A stretch of 53,481 nucleotides of DNA from NCBI GenBank assembly GCA_011525945.1, contig WYBJ01000112.1:1-53481 (forward strand), given 5' to 3'. The stretch comes from Burkholderiaceae bacterium (GTDB taxonomy: Bacteria > Pseudomonadota > Gammaproteobacteria > Burkholderiales > WYBJ01). The notes below the pieces were generated by a model. The model worked only from the letters and a program-made list of their open reading frames with translations. It did no database searches and was not told the DNA's origin. Below are positions 18,334 through 28,290 of the stretch, piece after piece (position 1 is the stretch's first letter; every line of letters starts with the position of its first letter). The translations under genes were made by a program, and so were the position numbers.

Positions 18334-18485
18334 GTTTCGAGCATCAAGTCCAACAGGCTCCTATCGAGCTTTCGGTAAATGCTTGACGCTCGATTCTCTC
18401 ACCCTCGGCCCCGGAGGGAGAGGGGAGCGTCGGGCGCAAAGCGGTTTGTCAGTCTCGTTCAGGATTCTCGACAGGCACGGGCTCG

Positions 18486-19400
18486 CTACTCGGGCCAGCC
18501 TAGCGCGCGCCCGGACATCGTGCGCGTGGCGGTGACGGGAAGCTTGCCGCGGCCGGCCACGTCGATCGTTCCTTCGATGCGCTCGCCGATGACCTGCCCG
18601 GCGGCAAGCCCGTAAGGCAGCATGAGCTCGATGCGATCGCCGCTCAGCGCGGCGTGCTTGAGCGGCCTGCCTTTCGAGCCCGCCGTGGCGGCGGCGATCT
18701 TCTGGTAGGCCTGTCGCACCACGACCTCGGTGCTGCGTCGCGGCAGCCCTTCGGGCAGCGCAAACTGCCAGGTGCCGGCGACGCGCGCCGGTACCACATA
18801 GAAGAATAGACGGGTCCGGGTCGAGCCGTTGATCGCTTCTTTCTCTGGCGAATCGAAAACGACTGAATTGTCAGAATCCCAGTCGCCGAGGCTGTAGTCG
18901 TGACTCACGATGCGCGACCCGGGCCTGAGCTCGGCCAGCATCTTGGGGCGCAGATCGAGCACGAAGCGCGGCAGCAGGTAGAGCGTGAGTACCGTACCTG
19001 CACGGATGTCGGTCTTGAACGCATCCTGACGCACGAAGCGGACCTTGTCCGCAACCTGTTCCGTGTGCGCGTTATGGGTGGCGAGCGACACCAGCTTCTC
19101 GCTGATGTCCACACCCATGCCGCGCGCGCCGAATTGCCGCGCCGCCGTGATCACGATGCGGCCATCGCCCGAGCCCAGATCGACCACGTAATCGGACGCA
19201 GTCACGTTCGCCATCTGCAGCATGCGATCGACGATGTACTGGGGTGTCGGGACATAAGGGCCCGCATCGATGTCCTCTGCCTGTGCGTACGCTGACACGT
19301 CGAGAACCAGGCAAGCGAGCAGGGCGCGTGCCAAGCGTCGCAGCGAGGCGCCGGCCGCGCGCGCCCTCTGGCCGTCGAAGAGCGATGTGCGGGCGTGCAT
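18486..19400 (-). CDS. exported class I SAM-dependent methyltransferase-like protein
   Basis: A 304-aa protein. An N-terminal signal peptide (basic start, hydrophobic core LARALLACLVLDVSAYAQA near residues 24-42) precedes a methyltransferase fold. The SAM-binding loop is VVDLGSGDGRIVI and a later acidic stretch is GVDIS. The start ATG 19400 has CAGGAG at a good distance and gives the signal peptide directly. Export is unexpected for a SAM-dependent enzyme because SAM is not known in the periplasm. The target is unknown. Confidence 0.75.
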   Translation of the reverse strand: MHARTSLFDGQRARAAGASLRRLARALLACLVLDVSAYAQAEDIDAGPYVPTPQYIVDRMLQMANVTASDYVVDLGSGDGRIVITAARQFGARGMGVDISEKLVSLATHNAHTEQVADKVRFVRQDAFKTDIRAGTVLTLYLLPRFVLDLRPKMLAELRPGSRIVSHDYSLGDWDSDNSVVFDSPEKEAINGSTRTRLFFYVVPARVAGTWQFALPEGLPRRSTEVVVRQAYQKIAAATAGSKGRPLKHAALSGDRIELMLPYGLAAGQVIGERIEGTIDVAGRGKLPVTATRTMSGRALGWPE

Positions 19401-19613
19401 GGCAAAGACTCCTGGCTCGAGTGGACGCGGCGCGACCCGCAGCCGCCACGATGGCGACGTGTCTCGAAGCGGCAAGAGCCGTGCGGCAACCGATCGCGGC
19501 ATGCGCGTACGGGTCGCGCTGGAGCATAGCGCGTGCGCGCGCGCCGCGGCAAGCGCGACGCCGCGCCGCGCTACATCGGAATCGCGCGCCGCGATGGCGC
19601 GCCTTGCGACCGA

Positions 19614-20624
19614 TCAGCCGCGACAAGGCCAGGACACCGCGGAGCCGGCCGCCGCCGGGCGCGGACAAAACGCGCGCTCCGCCACCGGGTTCGCGTACAT
19701 CGCGCGCGCGCTGTGCCCGACGCCCGGGATTTCGACCAGATCCCAGCCGAAGCGCCAGCCGTGGCTCGCCGCGGCTGCGGCGGCGGACTGGAAGATGTGC
19801 GAGCCGCGCGCATAGCGATGCGCGCCCTGGCGTTTCGCGCCAGCGGCTTGTGAAAGATTGACCGAACCGGTGTCGGCGGTACCCAGCAAAACGGTGATCG
19901 GCTGCGCCAGGTAACGCTCGAGCGCGCGTTCGTTGCCGATCTCCGCGGGCAGATCGCCGAACCCATAGGGAAATGGCTCGGCGAGGGTCGGCGCCACCCA
20001 GGATGAAGGATTGGCGATGATGATGCGCACCGCGGGTAGCGGTGCAAACGCGGTCAGGCGCGACAGCAATTGCGCACCGGCCGAGTGGCCAATGAGGACG
20101 TAAGGCATGTCGGGCGCACCCTCGTGAGCGCGTACCGCCTCGATCACGCCGCGCAGAATCTCGCCGGTCCACTGCGCGCGCGGCAGCACGTCGAGTAGCG
20201 CCGTTTCGGCATTCCGTTGCGCGATCCCTGCGCGTTGATAGCGCCAGCCCGGAAAGCGCTCGCGATCGAAGTACGGTACGACGAGCAACGCATCGAATCG
20301 CTCGGCAAAGCCGCGCGTGTAGTCGCGATAACCGCTGACATTTCGCCCCAGACCGTGCAGCGAGACGATCATGCCCTCGCCGCGATAACCCGGCGGCTTG
20401 TAGATGAACAGTTCGATCGGTGTGCCGGCTGCCTGCACGACGACGTCGCTGTCGCCTGGCGCGTAGGCCGCTGCCGCACCGAGTGACGCGATCAGCGCCA
20501 CGACGCCCAGAAACCGGGCGGCCCGGCGGGAGTGCGACGGCGCTCTCCCCGGTATCGATTCACCGCTTTGCGCGGCGCCCGGCAGCCGAGCGGCCATGCG
20601 CGCGTGCCACAGGCGCGTGCGCAT
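19614..20624 (-). CDS. exported or membrane-anchored alpha/beta hydrolase
   Basis: A 336-aa alpha/beta hydrolase. A hydrophobic segment at residues 36-54 ending AAAAYAPG looks like a signal peptide or anchor. The oxyanion stretch VSLHGLGRN is near residues 87-95, the nucleophile elbow GHSAG has S181, and the distal histidine is probably in GVGHSAR. The gene begins 2 nt after the glutaryl-CoA dehydrogenase stop, so the two are probably co-transcribed. ATG 20597 is an alternative start. Substrate unknown. Confidence 0.78.
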   Translation of the reverse strand: MRTRLWHARMAARLPGAAQSGESIPGRAPSHSRRAARFLGVVALIASLGAAAAYAPGDSDVVVQAAGTPIELFIYKPPGYRGEGMIVSLHGLGRNVSGYRDYTRGFAERFDALLVVPYFDRERFPGWRYQRAGIAQRNAETALLDVLPRAQWTGEILRGVIEAVRAHEGAPDMPYVLIGHSAGAQLLSRLTAFAPLPAVRIIIANPSSWVAPTLAEPFPYGFGDLPAEIGNERALERYLAQPITVLLGTADTGSVNLSQAAGAKRQGAHRYARGSHIFQSAAAAAASHGWRFGWDLVEIPGVGHSARAMYANPVAERAFCPRPAAAGSAVSWPCRG

Positions 20625-20626
20625 GC

Positions 20627-21817
20627 TCAGAAGAACGCCTGTATCCCGGTCTGAGCGCGCCCCAGGATCAACGCGTGCACGTCATGCGTGCCCTCGTAGG
20701 TATTCACGGCTTCCAGGTTCATGACGTGGCGGATGACGTGATACTCGTCCGAGATGCCGTTGCCGCCGTGCATGTCGCGCGCCATGCGCGCGATGTCGAG
20801 CGCCTTCCCGGCGGCGTTGCGCTTCACGATCGACATCATCTCGGGCGACCAGCGCCCCGAGTCGAGGAGCCTGCCGACGCGAAGTGCCGCCTGCAGCCCG
20901 AGCGCGATCTCGGTCTGCATGTTGACGAGCTTCAATTGGATGAGCTGATTGGCCGCAAGCGGCCGGCCGAACTGCTTGCGCTCGAGCGTGTACTGGCGCG
21001 CGGCGTGCCAGCAGAACTCGGCAGCACCCATCGCACCCCAGGCGATGCCGAAACGCGCCTTGTTCAGGCAGCCGAACGGACCCGCAAGGCCGGAGACATT
21101 CGGCAGGAGGTTCTCCGCGGGCACGAACACCTCGTCCATGACCACCTCGCCGGTGATCGAAACGCGCAGGCTGAACTTGCCCTCGATCTTCGGCGTCGAC
21201 AGCCCCTTCATACCCCTTTCCAGGATGAAGCCACGGATCTTGCCGGCATCGTCCTTCGCCCAGATCATGAACACATCGGCGATGGGCGCGTGTGTGATCC
21301 AGATCTTCGAGCCGCTCACGACGTAGCCGCCGTCGACCGAACGTGCGCGGGTTTGCATGCCGCCCGGATCCGATCCATTGTTGGGCTCGGTGAGGCCGAA
21401 GCAGCCGATCCATTCCCCGCTCGCAAGCCTGGGTAGATATTTCTGCCGCTGCGCTTCGCTGCCGTAGGCGTGGATCGGAAACATGACAAGGCTCGACTGC
21501 ACCCCGGAAGCCGAGCGGTAGGCGCTGTCGACGCGTTCCATCTCGCGCGCAATGAGGCCGTAGCAGACATGATTCACGCCCGCGCAACCGTAGCCCTGAA
21601 TCGTGGGCCCGAGAAAGCCGAGCGCCCCCATCTCGTTCATCACTTCGCGATCGAAGCGCTCGTGGCGGTGCGAATCGCGCACCCGCGGCATCAGCTTCTC
21701 CTGGCAATAGGCGTGAGCGCTGTCGCGCACCATGCGCTCGTCGTCGGCGAGTTGCTCGTCGAGCAGGAAGGGATCATCCCAGTGAAACGCGGGTGCTGCC
21801 GCATTGGTTGCGTTCAT
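20627..21817 (-). CDS. gcdH: glutaryl-CoA dehydrogenase
   Basis: A 396-aa acyl-CoA dehydrogenase of the GcdH subfamily, an FAD enzyme that oxidatively decarboxylates glutaryl-CoA to crotonyl-CoA in lysine, tryptophan and benzoate degradation. Diagnostic stretches are [35 protein letters not shown] and the C-terminal [19 protein letters not shown], where the E of YEGTHD is the catalytic base. Start ATG 21817 gives [16 protein letters not shown] and the standard length. Confidence 0.93.
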   Translation of the reverse strand: MNATNAAAPAFHWDDPFLLDEQLADDERMVRDSAHAYCQEKLMPRVRDSHRHERFDREVMNEMGALGFLGPTIQGYGCAGVNHVCYGLIAREMERVDSAYRSASGVQSSLVMFPIHAYGSEAQRQKYLPRLASGEWIGCFGLTEPNNGSDPGGMQTRARSVDGGYVVSGSKIWITHAPIADVFMIWAKDDAGKIRGFILERGMKGLSTPKIEGKFSLRVSITGEVVMDEVFVPAENLLPNVSGLAGPFGCLNKARFGIAWGAMGAAEFCWHAARQYTLERKQFGRPLAANQLIQLKLVNMQTEIALGLQAALRVGRLLDSGRWSPEMMSIVKRNAAGKALDIARMARDMHGGNGISDEYHVIRHVMNLEAVNTYEGTHDVHALILGRAQTGIQAFF

Positions 21818-21855
21818 GGCTTTCTCAAGGTCTGGTGCGGGTTCGATCGTCGGGA

Positions 21856-22416
21856 TCAGGGCCTGGGTTGCGACGGCGCTCGCGCCATCGGTTGGATCGT
21901 TCCGGTGTGAAAACCGAACGCACCCTTGCGCTTGTCGTTGAAGTAATGGTTCAGGGTGTTTCGTACGGTGGCGAACGCGATGTCGTCCCACGGCACGTTG
22001 TACTCGTCACACAGTCTGAGCTCCAGGGTTTCGGCGCCGGCCGAAAAATCGAGGTCGAGCAGGCGCGCACGAAACAGCATGTATACCTGGCTGATGTGCG
22101 GGATGTTGTAGAGCGCGAACAACTCGCCCACCTCCACCCGTGCATTGGCCTCTTCCAGCGTTTCGCGCTCGGCGCCCTCGCTGGTGGTTTCGCCGTTCTC
22201 CATGAACCCGGCCGGTACCGTCCACAATCCGAGTCGCGGTTCGATGGCGCGCCGGCAGAGCAGAATGCGATCGTCCCACTCCGGGATACAGCCGACGACG
22301 ATCTTCGGATTCTGATAGTGGATCGTACCGCAAGCGTCGCAGACGTGCCGCGGCAAGGTGTCGCCGGCGGGGACGCGGACCACGACACGAGTACCGCAAT
22401 GTGAGCAGAAGTTCAT
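21856..22416 (-). CDS. Nudix hydrolase with N-terminal zinc ribbon
   Basis: A 186-aa protein. A zinc ribbon uses C4, C7, C26 and C29, and a Nudix fold follows with the Nudix box around residues 70-92 ([20 protein letters not shown]). Proteins of this form hydrolyse nucleotide diphosphate derivatives such as ADP-ribose or NADH. Start ATG 22416 puts the zinc ribbon at the N-terminus. It is 38 nt upstream of gcdH on the same strand and may be its first co-transcribed gene. Confidence 0.86.
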   Translation of the reverse strand: MNFCSHCGTRVVVRVPAGDTLPRHVCDACGTIHYQNPKIVVGCIPEWDDRILLCRRAIEPRLGLWTVPAGFMENGETTSEGAERETLEEANARVEVGELFALYNIPHISQVYMLFRARLLDLDFSAGAETLELRLCDEYNVPWDDIAFATVRNTLNHYFNDKRKGAFGFHTGTIQPMARAPSQPRP

Positions 22417-22567
22417 GGACGGGGCAGCGAGCGGGACGATTCTATACGCTCGGACGCGGGGGGCAAAGGTCGCGCGCATGCGCTGCGCGAGCATCCGATC
22501 CGCATCGCCGCCGCGCACGCTGTCATCGCGCGGCGAAATCGAGCGCTCGCGTGCTATGATCGGTCGC

Positions 22568-23647
22568 ATGCGACCTTCGCACGTGCGGGCGGTCATCGAG
22601 CGCGAGCTCGCCGCAGCGGCCGACGGCATTCACACCCCAGTCATGCTTTGGGGCCCACCCGGAGTGGGCAAGTCGCGCATTGCCGCCGCGGTTGCCCAAT
22701 CCCATGGCGTGCCGCTAATCGACATCCGCCTGTCGCAAATGGAGCCGACCGACTTGCGCGGCATTCCATATCGGCAGGAGGATCGGGTCGTGTGGTCGGT
22801 GCCCGCACTGCTGCCCGATCGCGACCGGCACGGGGCGCGCGGGATTCTTTTTCTGGACGAGATCACCTCCGCGCCGCCGACCGTGACCGCTGCGGCCTAT
22901 CAGCTCATTCTCGACCGTCGTCTGGGCGAATACGCGGTCCCGCTCGGCTGGGCGCTGGTCGCGGCGGGAAATCGCCACGGCGACCGCGGCGTGAGCTACA
23001 TCATGCCCGCCCCGCTCGCGAATCGCTTCACGCATTACGAGGTTGAGCCTCAGCTCGACGACTGGGTTGCGTGGGCGCATGGCGCCGGGATCGATGCGCG
23101 CATCATCGCCTTCCTGCGCTTTCGCCCCGATCTGCTGTTCCAGTTCGATCCGGCGCGTGCTTCGGCGGCTTTCCCGAGCCCACGCTCCTGGGAGTATGCC
23201 GACCGCGCGCTGCGCAAGTTTTCAGATGCGCCGCAACTGTTGCTCGATGCGGTGAAGGCGTGCGTCGGCGCCGCGGCCGGCATCGAGCTTATGGCGTTCG
23301 TCGAGCACATGCAGGCCATGCCGGACATCGAAGCAATCGCAACCGGGCGTTCCTCGGAGGTGCCGCTGGGGCTCGACTTGCAGTACGGCGTGGTGCAAGC
23401 ACTCGTAAGGCACGCCCAGGCGGCCTGTGCAAGCGGCGGCCCCGACGCAGTGGTCCGCAACATACTGCGCTATGCGCGCGAGCTGCCGCAGCGCGAACTT
23501 GGCGTCATGTTGGTCACCGATTTACACCGCTCGATCGGCAGGCCTTTGTACGCATTGCCGGAGTTCGCCGAGTGGGCGCAGTGCGTGAGCGATCTGCTGC
23601 TGTACCAACACGAAGCAACCGGGGGTGGCGCAGCCACAATGACATGA
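22568..23647 (+). CDS. MoxR-like AAA+ ATPase (second pair)
   Basis: A 359-aa AAA+ ATPase with Walker A GPPGVGKS at residues 29-36 and Walker B-type RGILFLDEITSAPP. It differs from the MoxR at 3462 and belongs to the MoxR/RavA-like group that works with a VWA protein. The VWA partner overlaps its stop (ATGA). I start at ATG 22568; ATG 22556 would add four residues, and a -10-like TATGAT at 22555-22560 overlaps that region. Confidence 0.83.
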   Translation: MRPSHVRAVIERELAAAADGIHTPVMLWGPPGVGKSRIAAAVAQSHGVPLIDIRLSQMEPTDLRGIPYRQEDRVVWSVPALLPDRDRHGARGILFLDEITSAPPTVTAAAYQLILDRRLGEYAVPLGWALVAAGNRHGDRGVSYIMPAPLANRFTHYEVEPQLDDWVAWAHGAGIDARIIAFLRFRPDLLFQFDPARASAAFPSPRSWEYADRALRKFSDAPQLLLDAVKACVGAAAGIELMAFVEHMQAMPDIEAIATGRSSEVPLGLDLQYGVVQALVRHAQAACASGGPDAVVRNILRYARELPQRELGVMLVTDLHRSIGRPLYALPEFAEWAQCVSDLLLYQHEATGGGAATMT

Positions 23648-24894
23648 GCGACGCAGGCCGCGCCGCGGCCCGGGCGCAGCTCAACGCCGCGCGTGCCCGG
23701 CTCATCCTCGACAAACCCTTCATCGGCGTGCTGCTGCTGCATCTGCCGTTCGAGCCGTCCGATCGGTGCGAGGCGGTCGCGACCGATGCGCGTCGAATCT
23801 ATTACAACCCGGATTACATCGCACGCCTGGATGCCCGGCAGACGCAGTTCGTGCTCGCTCATCAGGCGCTGCACTGCGCGCTCGGGCACTTCGCCCGCCG
23901 CGGGCATCGCTTGCGCGAGCCGTGGGATGCGGCCTGCGACTATGCCGTCAACCTGCTGTTGGTCGAGGAGGGCTTGCCGCCTGTTCCGGGTGCACGCGTC
24001 GATGTGCGCTTTCGCGGCTTGAGCGCCGAAGAGATCTATCCGCTGCTGGATGCGCGGGTGCCGGTGCGCACGTTCGATACGCACCTATTCGATGCCGCCG
24101 GCGCAGGCGGCGTTGCGGGCACCCGCGGCGGTCGCGAAGATGCGACCGCCGGCGCTGCAACCGATGCGGCAGCGAACGAGGGCACGCGCGACACGCTCGA
24201 TAGCGACGCGGCCCCGCAGCATCGTAAGCGCGCAACCGATGGTGCGCCGTCCGTTCTCCAGGAGCCAGAGGACGACCTGGCACGCCACTGGCAGATGCGT
24301 TTCGCGCTTGCCGCGCAGCAAGCGCGCCATGCCGGCCGGCTGAGCGGTTCGTGGCAGCGCCTGCTGTCGGTGGCGCTGGAGCCGCCGCTACCGTGGCGTG
24401 CGTTGCTCGCGCGCTTCCTCGCCGCGCGCGCGCAAGAGGACTACACGTTCCTGCGGCCGCCGCGGCGTGAATCGGATGTCGTGCTGCCGCGCTTGCGCTC
24501 GGCGTCGATCGAACTGCACGCCGTGCTCGATACCAGCGGCTCGATCGGCGATACAGAGCTTGCCGCATTCGCCGCCGAGGTCGACGCCTTGAAAGGACAA
24601 GTGCGCGCCCGGGTCACGGTGCATGCGTGCGATCGAGCGCTCGCACCCGACGGACCGTGGATGTTCGAGCCATGGCAGCCGATCGTGCTTCCGGAAAAGC
24701 TGTCCGGCGGAGGCGGTACCGATTTCCGGCCGGTATTCGAGTGGTTGCAGGTGAACGCGGCGAACCCCGATGCGCTCGTCTACTTCACCGATGCGTGCGG
24801 CGAGTTTCCCGACCAGCAGCCGGCGTATCCGGTGCTGTGGCTGGTGAAGGGCAACGCCCAAGTGCCGTGGGGCGAGCGGATCGCGTTCAACTAG
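23644..24894 (+). CDS. DUF2201-type VWA-like protein with putative metallopeptidase domain
   Basis: A 416-aa protein. The N-terminal region (about 15-140) resembles the DUF2201 putative metallopeptidase domain, with H73-Q-A-L-H77 where HExxH is usual. A variable Ala/Asp-rich linker covers 150-210. The C-terminal VWA-like domain has an intact metal site, D296-T-S-G-S300. The start overlaps the upstream ATPase stop by 4 nt, so the two are coupled. The pair probably forms a chaperone-like unit; its client is unknown. Confidence 0.83.
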   Translation: MSDAGRAAARAQLNAARARLILDKPFIGVLLLHLPFEPSDRCEAVATDARRIYYNPDYIARLDARQTQFVLAHQALHCALGHFARRGHRLREPWDAACDYAVNLLLVEEGLPPVPGARVDVRFRGLSAEEIYPLLDARVPVRTFDTHLFDAAGAGGVAGTRGGREDATAGAATDAAANEGTRDTLDSDAAPQHRKRATDGAPSVLQEPEDDLARHWQMRFALAAQQARHAGRLSGSWQRLLSVALEPPLPWRALLARFLAARAQEDYTFLRPPRRESDVVLPRLRSASIELHAVLDTSGSIGDTELAAFAAEVDALKGQVRARVTVHACDRALAPDGPWMFEPWQPIVLPEKLSGGGGTDFRPVFEWLQVNAANPDALVYFTDACGEFPDQQPAYPVLWLVKGNAQVPWGERIAFN

Positions 24895-26053
24895 GCGCGG
24901 GCGAATTGACCTCGCCGGCTGCGAACGGGCTGCGTTCGCTCAGGTCATCGACGTACTCACCGATGCCTCGAGTTTCACGCGCGAGGTACTGTCCGATGGC
25001 GCGCCGGAATTCGGCGTGCGCGACCCAGTGCGCGGAGACGGTCTCGGCCGGCATCAGGCCTCGCGCCATCTTGTGCTCGCCCTGAGCGCCGCCCTCGAAG
25101 CGGCCGATGCCGTGTGCGATGCAGTATTCGATCGTCTGGTAGTAGCAGCACTCGAAATGCAGCAGCGGGATGTGTGCCACGGCGCCCCAATTGCGCCCGT
25201 ACAGCACTTCGTTTCCGCTCACGATGTTGAAGGTCGCCGCCACCGGATTGCCGTCGCGCAGGGCTTCGATGAGCAGCAGGTGCTCGGGCAGATGCCGCGC
25301 GAGGTGCAGGAAGAAGGCGAGATTCAGGTAAGGCGTCGAGCGGTGCTCGCGATACGTGCGCCGGTAGCAGCGGTCGAAGAAGACCCAGTCGGCTTCGGTC
25401 GCATCGGTGCCGCGAAGCCAACGAAACGTGACGCCCGCATCGTGTACCCGGCGCCGCTCCTGGCGGATCTTCTTGCGCTTCTCGCGGGTGAGATTGCCGA
25501 GGAAGTCGTCGAAATCGCGATAGCCGGCGTTGTGCCAGTGAAACTGCACGCCCTTGCGTAGCATCATGCCGGCGCGCTCGCATTCGGCCGCGACCTCGGC
25601 GGGCGGAAACAGGATATGCAGCGACGAGGCGCGGCTACGCTCGGCGAAGGCAAGCGCGCCCGCGAGCAGCAGAGCGCGCGCCCGCTCGCTCTGCGCCATG
25701 AGGCGCGGGCCCGTCACCGGCGTAAACGGCAGAGCGCAAAGCAGCTTCGGGTAGTACGATAGGCCGTGGCGGTGGTATGCCTCGGCCCAGGCCCAGTCGA
25801 ACACGAATTCGCCGTACGAATGGTCCTTGAGGTAGAGCGGCATGATGCCCGTAAGCGTGTCGTCATGCCATAGCGACAAGTGGCAGGGGACCCATCCGCT
25901 GTCGGGCGCTACGCAGCCGGTGCGCTCCAATCCGTGCACGAAGGCGTGCCGCAGCAGCGGATTGCTTCCCGCCAGCCGATCCCACGCGAGCGGGTCGATA
26001 TCGCCGGCCGATTCGACCACCCGAATGACTTCGTGGCGCTGGTGCGTGCTCAT
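24887..26053 (-). CDS. FemAB/GNAT-like acyltransferase (DUF482 family)
   Basis: A 388-aa soluble protein of the DUF482 / peptidogalycan biosynthesis family, which has two GNAT-like halves. Typical stretches are FTPVTGPRL, a basic KRKKIRQERRR region and the C-terminal RFEGGAQGEHKMARGLMP. The precise reaction is not established for the family. Its 3' end overlaps the convergent VWA gene by 8 nt. Confidence 0.8.
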   Translation of the reverse strand: MSTHQRHEVIRVVESAGDIDPLAWDRLAGSNPLLRHAFVHGLERTGCVAPDSGWVPCHLSLWHDDTLTGIMPLYLKDHSYGEFVFDWAWAEAYHRHGLSYYPKLLCALPFTPVTGPRLMAQSERARALLLAGALAFAERSRASSLHILFPPAEVAAECERAGMMLRKGVQFHWHNAGYRDFDDFLGNLTREKRKKIRQERRRVHDAGVTFRWLRGTDATEADWVFFDRCYRRTYREHRSTPYLNLAFFLHLARHLPEHLLLIEALRDGNPVAATFNIVSGNEVLYGRNWGAVAHIPLLHFECCYYQTIEYCIAHGIGRFEGGAQGEHKMARGLMPAETVSAHWVAHAEFRRAIGQYLARETRGIGEYVDDLSERSPFAAGEVNSPAPS

Positions 26054-26120
26054 GCAGTCGGTGTTCGAGCGCGGCGCAGATCGCGCCCGGATCCCGTGTC
26101 CCGCGCGTTTCGTCGCCGCA

Positions 26121-26507
<387 letters not shown>

Positions 26508-26510
26508 TCG

Positions 26511-27059
26511 TTAACCGCGCAGCAGGACGATCACCGCCCCCGAGCCGCCATCCGCAGGGCGGGCCTCGCAGAACGCCAGTACTTCATCGCGCACGCTGAG
26601 CCAGCGGCCGAGCTTGCGCTTGAGCACCGGCTCGCGGTTGGGCGAGCGCAAACCCTTGCCGTGGACGATGCGCACGCAGCGGACGCCGCGTTGCACGCAT
26701 TCGGCCAGGAATTCGGACGTCGCCGCGCGCGCCTGGATCGATGTCATGCCGTGCAGGTCGAGGTCGTTCTGCACCACCCAATGACCGCGGCGCAACCGGC
26801 GCAGCGCCTGCGCAGACACGCCATTGCGGACGTAAATGAGCTCGTCGCCCGTGGCGAGGCCGATGTCGGGCTGGGCTTGGGCCGTGAGCGACTCGGCCAG
26901 CGCCAAGCGCTCGTCACGCAGCGTCTGCAGCGGGATCGGCGCGGGACGCGGGCGCCGATGCTCGACGCGTGCGGCGCCTGCGAGCGGTACGACGTCCCGC
27001 ATGGCTTCGGCAAACGCGGCATCGAATTGGGCGTCGGGCGTGGCAGCGGGTTTTTTCAT
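26511..27059 (-). CDS. Smr domain protein
   Basis: A 182-aa protein with a C-terminal Smr domain (about 95-180), shown by DLHGMTSIQA and VRIVHGKG. Smr domains are DNA/RNA nucleases related to the MutS2 C-terminus. The N-terminal part is basic and Pro/Arg-rich. Start ATG 27059 gives MKKPAATPD. Its stop is 3 nt from the convergent PII stop. In related bacteria an Smr gene next to trxB is usual. Confidence 0.87.
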   Translation of the reverse strand: MKKPAATPDAQFDAAFAEAMRDVVPLAGAARVEHRRPRPAPIPLQTLRDERLALAESLTAQAQPDIGLATGDELIYVRNGVSAQALRRLRRGHWVVQNDLDLHGMTSIQARAATSEFLAECVQRGVRCVRIVHGKGLRSPNREPVLKRKLGRWLSVRDEVLAFCEARPADGGSGAVIVLLRG

Positions 27060-27176
27060 AGCCGAGAATCGTTGCGTTATGGCCAGCCGAAGAGCGCGCT
27101 CGTAGCGGTTAGCGTGAAAGACATGGTCCACCCCAAAGGCGTTCATCTTCAGGAGTGGTGCCAACCACCATGCTCG

Positions 27177-28277
<1,101 letters not shown>

Positions 28278-28290
28278 CTAGGGTCTCTTG

